Of a DNA stretch of 64,000 bases, positions 22,530-40,831 are shown piece by piece (within the stretch, counting starts at the first letter, position 1; the number at the start of each line of letters is the position of its first letter). The translations under genes were made by a program, and so were the position numbers. Under the pieces are notes generated by a model that searched no databases, had not been told where the DNA came from, and worked only from the letters and a program-made list of their open reading frames with translations. The stretch is from the NCBI GenBank assembly GCA_014871385.1, contig CM026421.1, positions 26,158,752 through 26,222,751 of the forward strand, in the 5' to 3' direction. This DNA comes from Ceratodon purpureus (taxonomy: Eukaryota > Streptophyta > Bryopsida > Pseudoditrichales > Ditrichaceae).

Positions 22530-25198
22530 TGTGCAAACAACGATGATGTAAGTGCAGCTACTAAGCGTACTGAGAGCACACACGGCCCCGGGGTACCATC
22601 AGCCTGGAAAATTTTATCTTACACCTATATACTGCAAGTCGCCCGCACTGTGACCACCCCCATTGCAGAACTCAGCCTTATTCTCCCAAAGAAACCACCC
22701 TCTTGCATGAAAGAACACCGGACATAATGTGCATGAAAGAAAACCCTGTCGAATATTCTCCACAGAACCTATAGCTTCAACTCAGAGTAAACTACCAAGT
22801 TTGTCCCCGTCCACCAAGAGCGCATGTGCACCCGAAGACACAAACTCCAAGAGCAAGTCGAACCTCGGCTATGGCGGTGTTCGACAAGAGAAAACCAACT
22901 TGCCTTGTCGAGCTGGGTAGGTAAACCTCGGCTCAACATTGAGAGCCACTGCCGTGTTACTCCAACCAAGCTCCTTCTGACATAGCCCAAAGGAAGGGAA
23001 AGAGCAACTCCGAGCTCGTCACAAGACTTTTACCAAGAAAGAAATCAATTTCAACCGAAGCATGAAGCGTGACCAAAACGTAACCCATGTAAAAGCTCAC
23101 TGAACCTCACACTAATTGCACTCTCCAACGCCAGGAGCTTCCATATGCATCCCTCAAGGAGACCTCTCAAGAAGAGGGACAGGCACAGAAAACGCCCAAC
23201 TCAAGGCGCCTGCATTGAGTTCCACTGGATCGACAACATACAGTGGCAAATGAGGCTTCAATAAAACCCACAGCTTGCTGCACGTATGTCACATGATGGG
23301 CCTCGCACTTGCGCCACTTACATCATTTGTGCCGCATTGAACGCCTGTCAGATTGCACCATCATGCCCAGCCCCTTCCTCCGATGGCTGCATGTTCACAG
23401 ATCAAGCTCAACCTCGCTCCCCACATCCAGTACTACTACGTCCAGTGCGAGCTACTTCCATGTCAACCCAAGTGCAGCTGCAGCTGCATGCTCCAGACGA
23501 CGACCAAGTTGTATGCAGGCACGGCACCACTGTAGCTCAAAAACTAGGAAGGAGTGGGAAGGGAAGGGAGAGAGAATGGAGCATGTGAGATGGAGATCAA
23601 GAGCTGCTCATGTGAGTCATCATGGGCGCATCTCTTCGCTTCTGTCTGGAGTAGACTCTGCAATATGCCTCTCGTGTCAGCCTTGAGCTGCACCGCATCC
23701 TGCATAGATTCTGGTGTCAATTTTTACAAATTGCATCTCAAGGAGGGAAACTACAGCATTCTTTTCATACTTCATGCTCCAGGTTTTCAGGTACTTACTG
23801 GGGAAAAGTTTGTAGCTTTTTTTCTGTTCTTCGCAGGGGCTGTGGATGTGTGGCAGTGGTGTTCAGAGAACTGAAGTTTTTGAGGGTGATTATTACATGA
23901 TGTTATGCTCAGGCTATGGTGTACTTTTGGAAAATGAAATTGAATAGGCATGACTTAATCCATGTAATTTGAAGGGGAGTTCCATTTGTTTCACAACTAA
24001 CGTAGCCCAGGGTCATGAGGGAATGGAATTTGGGGGGCAGTGTAGTGAGTGGGAGATTTGTGATGAATTTTGACTGAAAACAGTCATTGATGGAGGAAGC
24101 TATGGGCTACTGTATGCTTTGGCTACCTCAAATCCACCTTGATGGTTTCAGATTATTATTATTATGGACTGCATAACCGGTGAAGGCCTGGAGACCCAAG
24201 TCAATTATGGGTCATAACCTGCTCCATGTGATTTGAACTTTTTGCAGCTTTTTAGAGAATTTTGAAGTTCATGTAACTGATGCATGAAGAAAACAGTAGT
24301 CTGTGAGACAAGCAAGAGTTTATGTTTGTAGTTCAGAGTCCGTTCTCTGAAACATGAGCCAGTGACACTATCACCAGTAATTTTGCTGGACAATATCCTT
24401 GCTGAATTGGGTAAACCTACCTGTACAAATTTGCCAGTGTGTGCTCAATGATTCAAATTTTCATTTCTGTAGCAGCGTATCTTAATCAACTACAACCTTT
24501 GCAACTAAAAATCACTGCAAATTGTCTGTCAACAATGCTTTCCATGATTTGAAGGAAGTTGGAGAGTGCTAAATCTGCTCCAATTTTAGATACAATGGAA
24601 GATTGCACTGCACCCCTACAAATTCAAGGTGGCACTTCTAGAACTACAAGGAACTGGTCTACTTGGCAGCGATCAAGCAGACACAGTGGTTGCGGAAACC
24701 ACCCAAAACAAGGCATAGTTGGCTTGTGTTTCAGAGAATGGACGAATGGACCCTTCAGTGAGTTACCTTCTCGGTTGCTTGTACTCCCGGCTTGGGTAAC
24801 TTGACCCTATAAGAAGCTCCAAAACAAGGGCGATGGTTTGGTTTTAGGAGGCAATTTGCGAGATGATGACCAGTCATGCGCATAGTGTTTGATGGTGCCA
24901 CCCAGTTGTTGGGAGTGAACAATCTTGGTGGGTTCATCTGCCAGCAAGACTGCGACATCCAAACTGCGGTCTCATCAAGTAATCATATTCAGTTATCTGT
25001 GGAGAAGTGGCTCTTCCATCTTGGTGATATAGTGTTCTCAATGCCTGTATGTGATGTACTGCTGGTAACTGCAGTGCAGTACCTTCTGAAGTTACAGTCT
25101 GGTATTAGCTGAGTTACGTACTGTAGTATGCAGCACAGCATACATGTTTTTTTCTGTAGAAATCAAAACATGTGTACATGAATTCCTCTCTATATACC
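22530..25198. other. 5' flank of acyltransferase gene and intergenic
   Basis: From 22530 to about 23600 the base composition is GC-rich and pyrimidine-rich on the minus strand, suggesting a promoter, leader and perhaps a leader intron of the acyltransferase gene. Small open frames here overlap on several frames and look non-coding. From 23.9 to 25.2 kb nothing recognisable is seen. Confidence 0.45.
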
Positions 25199-25277
25199 TT
25201 TTTTTTTTTTTTTTTTTTATTGACACACGGATTACTTTTCACAATCCGCGGCAAAGTGGACAAGTTGCTTTCGCAAC
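25199..25277 (-). other. A-tailed hairpin module, possible retroelement 3' end
   Basis: On the minus strand two hairpins precede an A run. One has 5-bp stem GTTGC/GCAAC closed by a GAAA tetraloop (25277-25264). The second pairs CGGATT with AATCCG (25248-25228). An A stretch of about 20 follows. Structured 3' end plus poly-A is typical of non-LTR retroelement or SINE tails; no coding remnant was seen upstream. Confidence 0.35.
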
Positions 25278-28200
25278 CCATCGTCGGGGTTATCCATCCG
25301 GTACAAGTGAGATTTTATAGCCGATCAGACTCTAAATACCTTTCAAATTGGTATATTATGCTTTTTGATGGGAGAGTTCAAAGGAGTCTACAAGTAACAT
25401 GAAGGCTATGACCCTAAAAAAGAAATTCTACCACCATACTTTATATTTGAATCAAGGAAAATCGATAAATTATTTTTGTGTAAAAAAGTTGGTAAACATT
25501 GATGACGTAATAAACCTTCTAGCCCGGGCAATAAACCTCACCCTCATCTTAATGATAAGTAGGGCGGGCTTTTCTTGCTCGTCCTCCCCCTTGTTGTTTT
25601 TAATTTTAGAAGGCTTGCTATTACCTTTTTATCAAATTTGGAAAAAAAAAAATGGAATAAGGAACTCCAAAATTAGTCTGGGGTTAGTTAGTTGAATTTA
25701 GGTCATTTCTAAATAAATAACTACAATCAAATATTTTTAGTGGGATTTTTGTTCCCACCAATACGAACCTTGCGTGGGGGTCCTCGTCATTAAGTCAAGG
25801 GCAAGGCTTATCGCTGGGGCTCTCCAGGGTACAGTAGAAGGTAACCTCAACCCCTACAGCATTTACCCATAAGTTATGAGCAGATACCATAATAAATCAA
25901 ACGTGCATGCCTTTAATGACTCATCATTTCCAATTCAGCAGAGTTACAGCAATCATTCATCACAGTAATGTAAAGGCCATGGGCTGCCATCCTTTCAATT
26001 TTTAAAACTGTTTGACTTGAGCCAGGCAAGAGTTGCCTTAAACCAATCAGACGACAGTTTAGTAAGTTTTGATGCAGAACTGATCATTGGGATGGTAAAT
26101 TATTTTACGTGCATCAGAGTTCAAATGACTTGATTTTCCACCCAATGATGGTGCTCATGATATCTCTTTGTTCGCACACTCTTTGTGAACAATGATGATA
26201 TGATTTCCTTGCCGAAGCCTGGTATGCTTTGCACAGCTCATGAGCCATGCCAGACCTTTTAAGTTTTTTGTTCAATTAAGGTAGCCATGCCATGTGGAAC
26301 AATTTAATATTTTCTATCTTGCTGTATGCATATTATTGGAACATTCAATAGCTAAAAATTATTCACTCCTTTGGAAGGCCAGACTTGCTTGCAATCTATT
26401 ATGGACATAATCATTACAACTACCCAGTAGGTCTTTGTTGTTCAAAAATGATGTCTATTCTTACTGTTGAAATAATATATTAAAAACATCTAAATATTTT
26501 CTTTTGTTGATTATATGCTAGAAGTCTATTGAACTACATTTATTATAGTTTTAAAAAAAGTGATACATCACTTCCTACCTTAAACAATTTATAAAGGGCC
26601 TCCGCATCATTGTTTTTATTACAAAGCAAGCCAATTGTATTGTCAAGTCTAGAACAAAAAATAAAGTAAAAATTTCAAAAGCTAAGAGAATAATTTTTAG
26701 TTTTGTTTATCCTTTAAGGATTATTCAAGCCGTAATTTATCTAAAATTTGGTACACATGTATGTTGTGCTTTAAGGTGTCGTACATTTTCCTTGGATATA
26801 TATCGTAACTACATCTGGTACTTATCTTTGTATGAAGAAGTGAGATCTCACACACACTTTCATTTTAATGGTAATTACTCTACACCTGATATATAAATGC
26901 TTCATTTGACTGGCTTCATTGAATTATTGCTGCTCTAATTTGTAGCAGGTATTTACATTTTACACCAAGTCTTTCCATTATCAGATTTATTCAATTCTAA
27001 TATGAGCATGCCAATAATACTGTATGTGCGAGTAATAAGTTGGATATCCAACCTCCCTAATTTGCAGGCCCTTATGAGGCCTGACTTAGCTTGCAAGAGA
27101 CTTCAGTATGATGGTGGAGCACTAATAATGTCATGTGTAGACCGCATTCTAAGAGGTACTCAGAGGTGATTGTCTGAGGGAGCCCAGAACATGGTTCTTT
27201 GATTTGCTGCTCAAATGCAGACTCATTCAAGTTCATACTACCTTCTCCTCTTTGACTTTCATAATGCATCTGAATTTATGCACCAATTCAATACAAACTC
27301 TCCGTAACTTTGCCCCCATTTGAACAGCCCTTCGCCTCTCAAGCTCCATGACTTGGCAGGAGACTCTCACGGGTATCCTCGTCTTCTGGTGAGTACTCCC
27401 CTTCCACAAGAACCTCCGGCATCGCGGGTGACGTCTTGAGGGCCTCCATAGTGTGGCAGGCGTGGTGCTCTCATTGTAGGGTGATTTTCGTGGATGACCC
27501 CTTTGACATCTTCTTAGTTTGTCACCTCCACTCACACGAGACCATTTATGCCGGCATGAACTTTAGGTATCATGTCTTGAGTTACATTGATAGTTGTGGC
27601 GATGAGCGTAGGTGTGCCCTTGATAAGGAGTTCATCTCGATTTGGTGTCTCAATGAGGTTTTTTGTACTAGGGGAATATATTGCCCTGAGAGGAAGCTTT
27701 CTCCTCCCACTCTGATCTGGCTACCATGTCCTAGAACCCAGGTTGATGTCCAATTGTTTCTTTTCCTTTAATTGATCACCATTACTTTCAACCTAAAAAA
27801 ACAAAAAAAATTATCAAAAAATTATCAAAAAATTATCAAAAAATTATCAAAAAAAAAGAAAACAAAAGAACAAAACACAAACTCTTCTGGTTGTGGATTA
27901 CTGGGAGCCTGTTTATTTGTTTGGGTGTTTTTAATTTGATTTTCTTCAATATTAATTTTGGTACAATGAAAAGAACATTCATAGCCAAGAGTGCAGAGCC
28001 TGTTTCCACAGAAAAGCACATGATTGGTAACAAGTCACTTTCAAATCTCATCTAAATAATTTAAGATTTAAAAATTCCTTCTCATTTGAAATATTACAAG
28101 CAACGGTAATTTTAATTACCTAGTGGGTTGCTTGTAATGATTCATCAATGGGTTTTTCTCATCATGTTTCTTGTATGTGTGTCCTTCCAAAAACCATGTC

Positions 28201-28649
28201 TGCACAATGCAGTTGGTTGCTCTTTCCCAGCAGCAAAGGTATGATTCAAACTGTTTGCCTGCAACTCTGTGACATTATGCTCAATAGTGCTGCATGATGA
28301 TAATCCCACATTACCCATCTGAGTCCGGTGATTGAGGGATCGTAATTGGGAAGGTGAACGACTTCCCAGCAGACTGATAAAGCTGATGAGGTTAATATAA
28401 TGGGATTTATTAGTTAGTGTGCCGCAGTAGTAGAACACAGTCTGACGGAATTCTTGAAACTTCAGTACGTCATGCATCCATTTGAAAATTGTCGTGAGGA
28501 TTACACCTTACAGCTAAGTAAAAACTGGTATGAGGAAAGGAGCATGGAGACCACTGGCTTTTTCGTTTTCCCTAAATACATTTAGTAAACAGATGATTTT
28601 GTGAATAGGAATAACATGAAAAGTGGCCAGACTTACCCTCCTTTACCTA
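25278..28649. other. Intergenic, AT-rich, no gene seen
   Basis: No recognisable gene. Overlapping open frames on both strands at 27233-27771 do not resemble a known family. A 46-base palindrome with arms ATTACAAGCAAC occurs at 28093-28138. Confidence 0.5.
27803..27856. repeat. AAAAAATTATC tandem repeat
   Basis: About four copies of an 11-base unit, then an A run. Confidence 0.85.
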
Positions 28650-29000
28650 TAAGGTAGAGATGGGTATTCCCGTCAGGGTTCTAATTCCGTGGCGAATCAG
28701 AGCACCAATATCTGAGCAGACAACACCTGACTACCACACTCAGCAGATTGTATAACAACCTATCATGTTCTCCATGCAAGAATCTTTGTATTGCATATAC
28801 CTACTCACGGAAGTAGTGGTCTACAATGTTGCACTTCAAATATTCATGAAAATTTGATAAATTTCAAAAAAAATATTAAAAAAAATCAGATTTGTGATTT
28901 TCGACCTAACTTCTATTTGTATAAATTTTATCCCCATAGTTTTCTCAATCCCAAATATGCTGAATGGCTTAAACTGACGGGAATACCCATCTCTACCTTA
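28650..29000. mobile_element. MITE with 27-bp perfect terminal inverted repeats
   Basis: The sequence beginning TAAGGTAGAGATGGGTATTC at 28650-28676 returns as its exact reverse complement at 28974-29000. Total length is 351 bp. The interior is AT-rich and has no transposase. If the outer TA belongs to the target site, the size and ends fit a Tc1/mariner-type (Stowaway-like) MITE; a TAA/TTA reading would suggest Harbinger instead. Confidence 0.7.
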
Positions 29001-30138
29001 ATATGACTAAATCTCATGGTCATGTGATAGCCAAGATAGAGCCTTTGACATGCTCACTAACATGATTTCAGAATCTGATCATATTATCAGTAGTATTATT
29101 TTCCTGCATGTGTAAACAAAGGCTACCATTTGCAACAAAATTTAAATTTGTCTCAATCAAAAATATATGATATCTTCAGGAAGGGGCACATAGTCCATGA
29201 TTCTAGCCTTGGAGTGTTTTTCTTCTTTAAAAAATATTTAAAAAGTTGAAAGAAAACACTTCAGAATTTAAAGGGTCGTATCATGGAAGTAAAGATCTGA
29301 AAGAGACGGCATTTCATCTACATACTGTACTGAGGCAACTCCAATGTTTGTTTTCCAACTTTTAAAATTGTTGGCCAATCACATCTTTTAATTTAGAGGG
29401 TAAATTTTCAGTAAACAAACTCCCCTTGCACTTTCCATCATTTCATTACGTCTGTATCATTGTAGATGCACTAAATATCAAATATAATGACAAGTAATGC
29501 TACCAATTATCAGAGTACTTCATTGTTTTGCTCTCCAGTAAAGGCTCTTGAATGAACTGGTCACAAGGTCTTAAGAAAAACTCACATACTGTAGACTTCT
29601 GTATGCATTAGAGAGTTTGGTGACATAAAAATTAAAGACATGTTTGCAAGCATGTCTTTAACTGCAAATATGTTCAAAGACCGGAATGAATGTGCCTTAT
29701 TTAAAGTACCATGCAAACTCCCTGAATTATCTGTTAGTTAGTTACTTGTAGAAAATAATTAGTTTCATACAAAATTGTGAAAATAAAAACCAATTCTACT
29801 TGATAGAGTAACACACATCAATGATTTGAGAAGAAATCACAAAACCAAATGTTCCATTCATCTAACATTTAGACAATTAAACTACCGTACCCTCTCAAAT
29901 CATCTATATAACTGGAACTTATTTCAGGAACATTGTGATCTAGACTACTTTATTTTTTATTTTTTATTTTAAAAAAATCATACAAGTAGAACTACTGCAT
30001 CTAGATTCTAAGAACTCCAAACGACATCAGAGGCGAGTAAGGTCCGAGTGGGGATGCTAATTCACACTACAGGAACCAGTTATGTACATTGTTAACAAAG
30101 CATAGAAAACTACAATACTCAGAATGTTAAGTAATCCA
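29001..30138. other. 3' flank of phytepsin gene
   Basis: AT-rich non-coding sequence; the last few hundred bases probably include the phytepsin 3' UTR. Nothing else seen. Confidence 0.5.
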
Positions 30139-37050
<6,912 letters not shown>

Positions 37051-37430
37051 AATATAAATCTTTATTATAGTCTTCAACTTTTAAATTACAAATATATCAA
37101 TCAACCATCAATTACAAACAATTTAATATAAAAATCTACAAATTTTGATAAAATAGTAAAAACATGTCATGATTTGAAGGAATGTTTGATAACTTGATTT
37201 GATAATGCTTCTCTGTACATAAAAACTAATGCAAATAGTATTAGAATCATATAACATTTAGCAGTTAAAAATAATTTTTTAAATTTTATCTTTAAAAAAC
37301 TATTTTGAAAAATAATAAATAATTTTAAGCGTAAACAAACTATTTGTATCAATTTTTTTTTGGCAATTTTTATAAAGTACCAAAGCCATTTTTAAATCAA
37401 CTATTAATATATTAATCTAAATAAATAAAT
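37051..37430. repeat. Diverged direct repeat, copy 1
   Basis: Aligns by eye over about 380 bases with 39250-39630, sharing blocks such as AACTTGATTTGATAATGCTT and ACCAAAGCCAT in the same order. The two copies are about 2.2 kb apart and in the same orientation. Confidence 0.55.
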
Positions 37431-38580
37431 AAATGGTTTTACTTTTTTGATGCGAACTGACTGATCACTATCCCTTTCGATAAAAGCGCGTATACTTGAT
37501 CTACGGCTTGTATTAAGATTCCCTCGCGTCGAACCTACCGCAACTATCTTCTCCAGTACCGCAACACATTTTCTTTCTATACTCTTTTCAACCGCACGCA
37601 ACACTTCTTTGGTGCTTTGGTGCTCTTGTGCATGTTGATTGCAATGCGTGTTGGTTTTGGCGAGTCCATGTTTTCAAGTCTCATTTTGCTTAACTTAGTT
37701 CGGGTTGTTGGACTTGAACTTTGGTTAAATTCATTTTTGGCTCTGTTTTTGTACTTGTAGAAGGGCTCTCTTGGAGTTATCTATGAGTTGGGTGTATTTG
37801 AGTTGGGTTTTTTTATTGTTGTTTTTGTTTTTGTATTAATGGAGTATGATGTTACCAAAATGTTTAGTAATATAAGATTTGAGGTGTTATTTGTATCTAT
37901 GCTAAATTGTTTTTAGAAGCGTAGCTTTTGTTAGTTGTAATAGTGGTGATGACATAGGATTGTATGAATAGAGAGGTAACGCCTTTCAAGTTGTTATTGC
38001 TTGCTTGAAGTTGCTTTATGTAGACGTAGAAGATATTGCCACCACTTATCGAAGTTGCTACTGCTCTTTGTAGAGTGTCTCGCACCTTTGCTATTACTAC
38101 CCTATGAACTTACTAGAGTTTTTTTCTCAAATATGGCATTACTTTATTCAAACGTAAAGATTGTACTAGGGTGTGGCAATCAAGTTCTTTACCACATTAC
38201 TACTTCTGCAAAGCTTTAGTATTAGCAAATCTATAAAATGAGCACAAGAGTTTCAAAATTTGTATCACAAGACTTTATCTACACGACAATACTAGGTAAG
38301 TGATATTAAAATTATTACGATTTATATTTTTTCATCTCTTCTTTCTTCATTACAATAACTACTTCCTCAAAAAATTATTTCATTATTGGATCATGTTATT
38401 TAAATTATTAAAGCATGGATTTGAAAAAATGATTGGTAATATGAACGCATTAAAAATTTTACAATGGAATTTTATACCTAAAACTCCTTGTAAAAATTAT
38501 TTGAAGTAATAAAGTTCAATTAAAGAAAGTGGATTTTAAAAGGATTATTTCATTGCCATTTATATTACTTTACAATTTTA

Positions 38581-38834
38581 AGGCTCCTAGGCATGGATTT
38601 TTTATCTATAAGATGAAAATTTCTTTACCTCGTGGAATGCGTCTTCAATTTGGCTTCATGCATGCAAATTGACTTGATTTGTACAATCACGGATGATTTG
38701 AATGACCGCATGTTTGAAGATGTTATGCGATGAGGCTTTAAGGCATAAATTTTTTTTATTCATAAGTTGAAAAACTCTCCTCCTCATGGAATGCGCCTTC
38801 GACTTGGCCCATGCATGCAAATTGGCTTGATTTT
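38581..38834. repeat. Two-copy tandem repeat, period about 152 bases
   Basis: 38581-38680 and 38733-38834 share GTGGAATGCG/CATGGAATGCG and the block CATGCATGCAAATTG. Roughly 75-80% alike by eye; non-coding. Confidence 0.6.
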
Positions 38835-39249
38835 AACGTGCCTCATGATTATAATAGATTAAGTACTTTGCCATTGGAATTACTTGTCTTTGGGGACTAA
38901 GATATATTTTTTGGTTTTCAAAGATGTTCATATAGTTATCTTGTGAGTTTTCATCAATTATTTTAAAGCATTAAATAGGGGATTTGGTCATATTTGGTTA
39001 AAGATTTATTTTATTTAAAAAAATATATATTTAATTATATTTTAGGATTGTCAATAAGTGTGCTTAATGGATGGTTTCAAATAATAATGAGATATCAAAA
39101 TTGATTACCTATATCTTCTCTATAAACAATATATATTTATAATACTTTGTATCACAATTCTTAACAAGTTGTAGTATTTTTGGTATATGGTTACTCATAG
39201 ATGAATGTAGAAATAGTAATTTTCATTCTTTAGTTCGTGGATTGATTAT

Positions 39250-39630
39250 AATATAATGATAAGGATCTTAATTGCAATCTTCAACTTTGACCAACAAATA
39301 TATTGACTAATCATCATTTGCAAACCATTTAATTTGAAGATTTACAAATTTTCTTATAATAGTAAAAACATATCATGTATTTGAAAAAATGTTAAATAAC
39401 TTGATTTGATAATGCTTAGAATTTTCCTTATACATAAATTCCATTGTTATATTCATATATTCAATAAGTGAAAAAAATTATCTAAATTTGTTCTTTAAAT
39501 ATTATTCAGAAAAAATAATAAAATGATTTCAAGTGTAGACAAATCATTAGAATTAATTATTTTTGGCAAATGTTTTTAAAGAACCAAAGCCATATTTAAA
39601 TTGGTTATTGATATATCAATCTAAATCAAA
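39250..39630. repeat. Diverged direct repeat, copy 2
   Basis: Partner of 37051-37430. Together they could be worn terminal repeats of one element, or two insertions of the same family. Confidence 0.55.
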
Positions 39631-39665
39631 TTTATCAATCAACCTTTACATTCAACGCTATACAA

Positions 39666-39670
<5 letters not shown>

Positions 39671-39737
<67 letters not shown>
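39671..39737. repeat. (AT)n microsatellite
   Basis: About 33 uninterrupted AT dinucleotides. Confidence 0.95.
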
Positions 39738-39742
<5 letters not shown>

Positions 39743-40149
39743 TTTATACATCAACTTCAATATGTATTAATGAATCCCTTCTTCAGTTGATTTTTTTTCA
39801 GAAAGAAAGGAAAATCCAAAATTTGTAACTTAAATACAATGGCGATTTTAGAGTTATAGATTTGTACAAGATACCCACAACCACCACATTCCCCACAACC
39901 AAACTTTAGACCTCATTTTTTAGTCATCCTTCACCAAATCCAAGCATATAACATTTGATAGAATTATCACAGACAAATACAACACTTCTAACATTTAAAA
40001 ACAACCAATTTTCACAATGCTTCTAAAAAATCAATTCAACAAACACATTTCCATTTCTATTGTATCCGGAAAAAAACAAGCTCAATGTTCACAAAAGAGA
40101 AGAAAAGATGAGATCACAAGACCTGGAAAACAAACACTAAATGAACTAA

Positions 40150-40436
40150 GAGTATCCCTAGGAAGACTTGTAAGTTGTACTGTAAACCTGAAAGCGGAAA
40201 GAAGTGGAAAGACGTGAATTGCGGTTCATGCCAATAGGGCAAAAAGCTTGTATTCAAGCTTGTAAGCCTGTAATTTACAGGTTGAATCCTGGTTTTAGAA
40301 GGTTTTTTAGGGGCAAATCTGTAAACCTGTAAACGGTTTTGGAATGTTTTGCTTCGGAAAGACGTGACTCAAGTTTGGAAGAACGACGTTCTCAGGCTTA
40401 CAGGCTTACAGGCTTACAGTCTTACTGGGGATGCTC
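40150..40436. mobile_element. Candidate MITE with GAGCATCCCC-type ends
   Basis: The left end GAGTATCCCTAGGAAGACTT and the reverse complement of the right end (GAGCATCCCCAGTAAGACTG) match with a few changes. The element is 287 bp and non-coding. Internally it carries repeated CTGTAAGC/CTGTAAAC and their inverted form GGCTTACA three times in tandem. It lies about 400 bases before the FAD oxidoreductase start, so it may touch that promoter. Confidence 0.5.
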
Positions 40437-40831
40437 AAAGAAAAAAAGTGGACTCTCGTCACAGAGGAGACTCGGAGAGAGGAGAAAAGAAAAATAAAGT
40501 GAAAAAGAGGCAGATAAACAAATGAATAATAGCCTGCAAAACCAGTCTCCAAGTTTACAATGAGCCACGTCTGCAACACTTTACTTCCAAAGGCGTGACC
40601 GCACTCAAAAGCGGCAATAATGATCCACAGAAAGGAATTGCAAACATGATCTTGTACTGTTTGCGGACATGGACAGCAGCCACAACTAACTTAACTCCAC
40701 CACTGGAGTCTGGATGGGAGCACAGGCTCATTCATCTCTAACTTAGATCTGCTCTCCCCACCTCAATCACTTACTAGTGCGCATGAATTCCTCGTCTTCA
40801 CGTCGAAGAGTTGCAGAGGGCAGCTGGGATC

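Noticed and set aside
22473..23874. Several 60-125-codon plus-strand frames
   Set aside because: Overlap one another in the likely promoter and leader of the acyltransferase; no protein resemblance.
27233..27771. Overlapping 100- and 111-codon frames on opposite strands
   Set aside because: No family resemblance; frames overlap antisense and lack splice context.
28093..28138. 12-bp-arm palindrome with 22-base middle
   Set aside because: Could be a small MITE remnant or hairpin, but too short to support; no flanking duplication.
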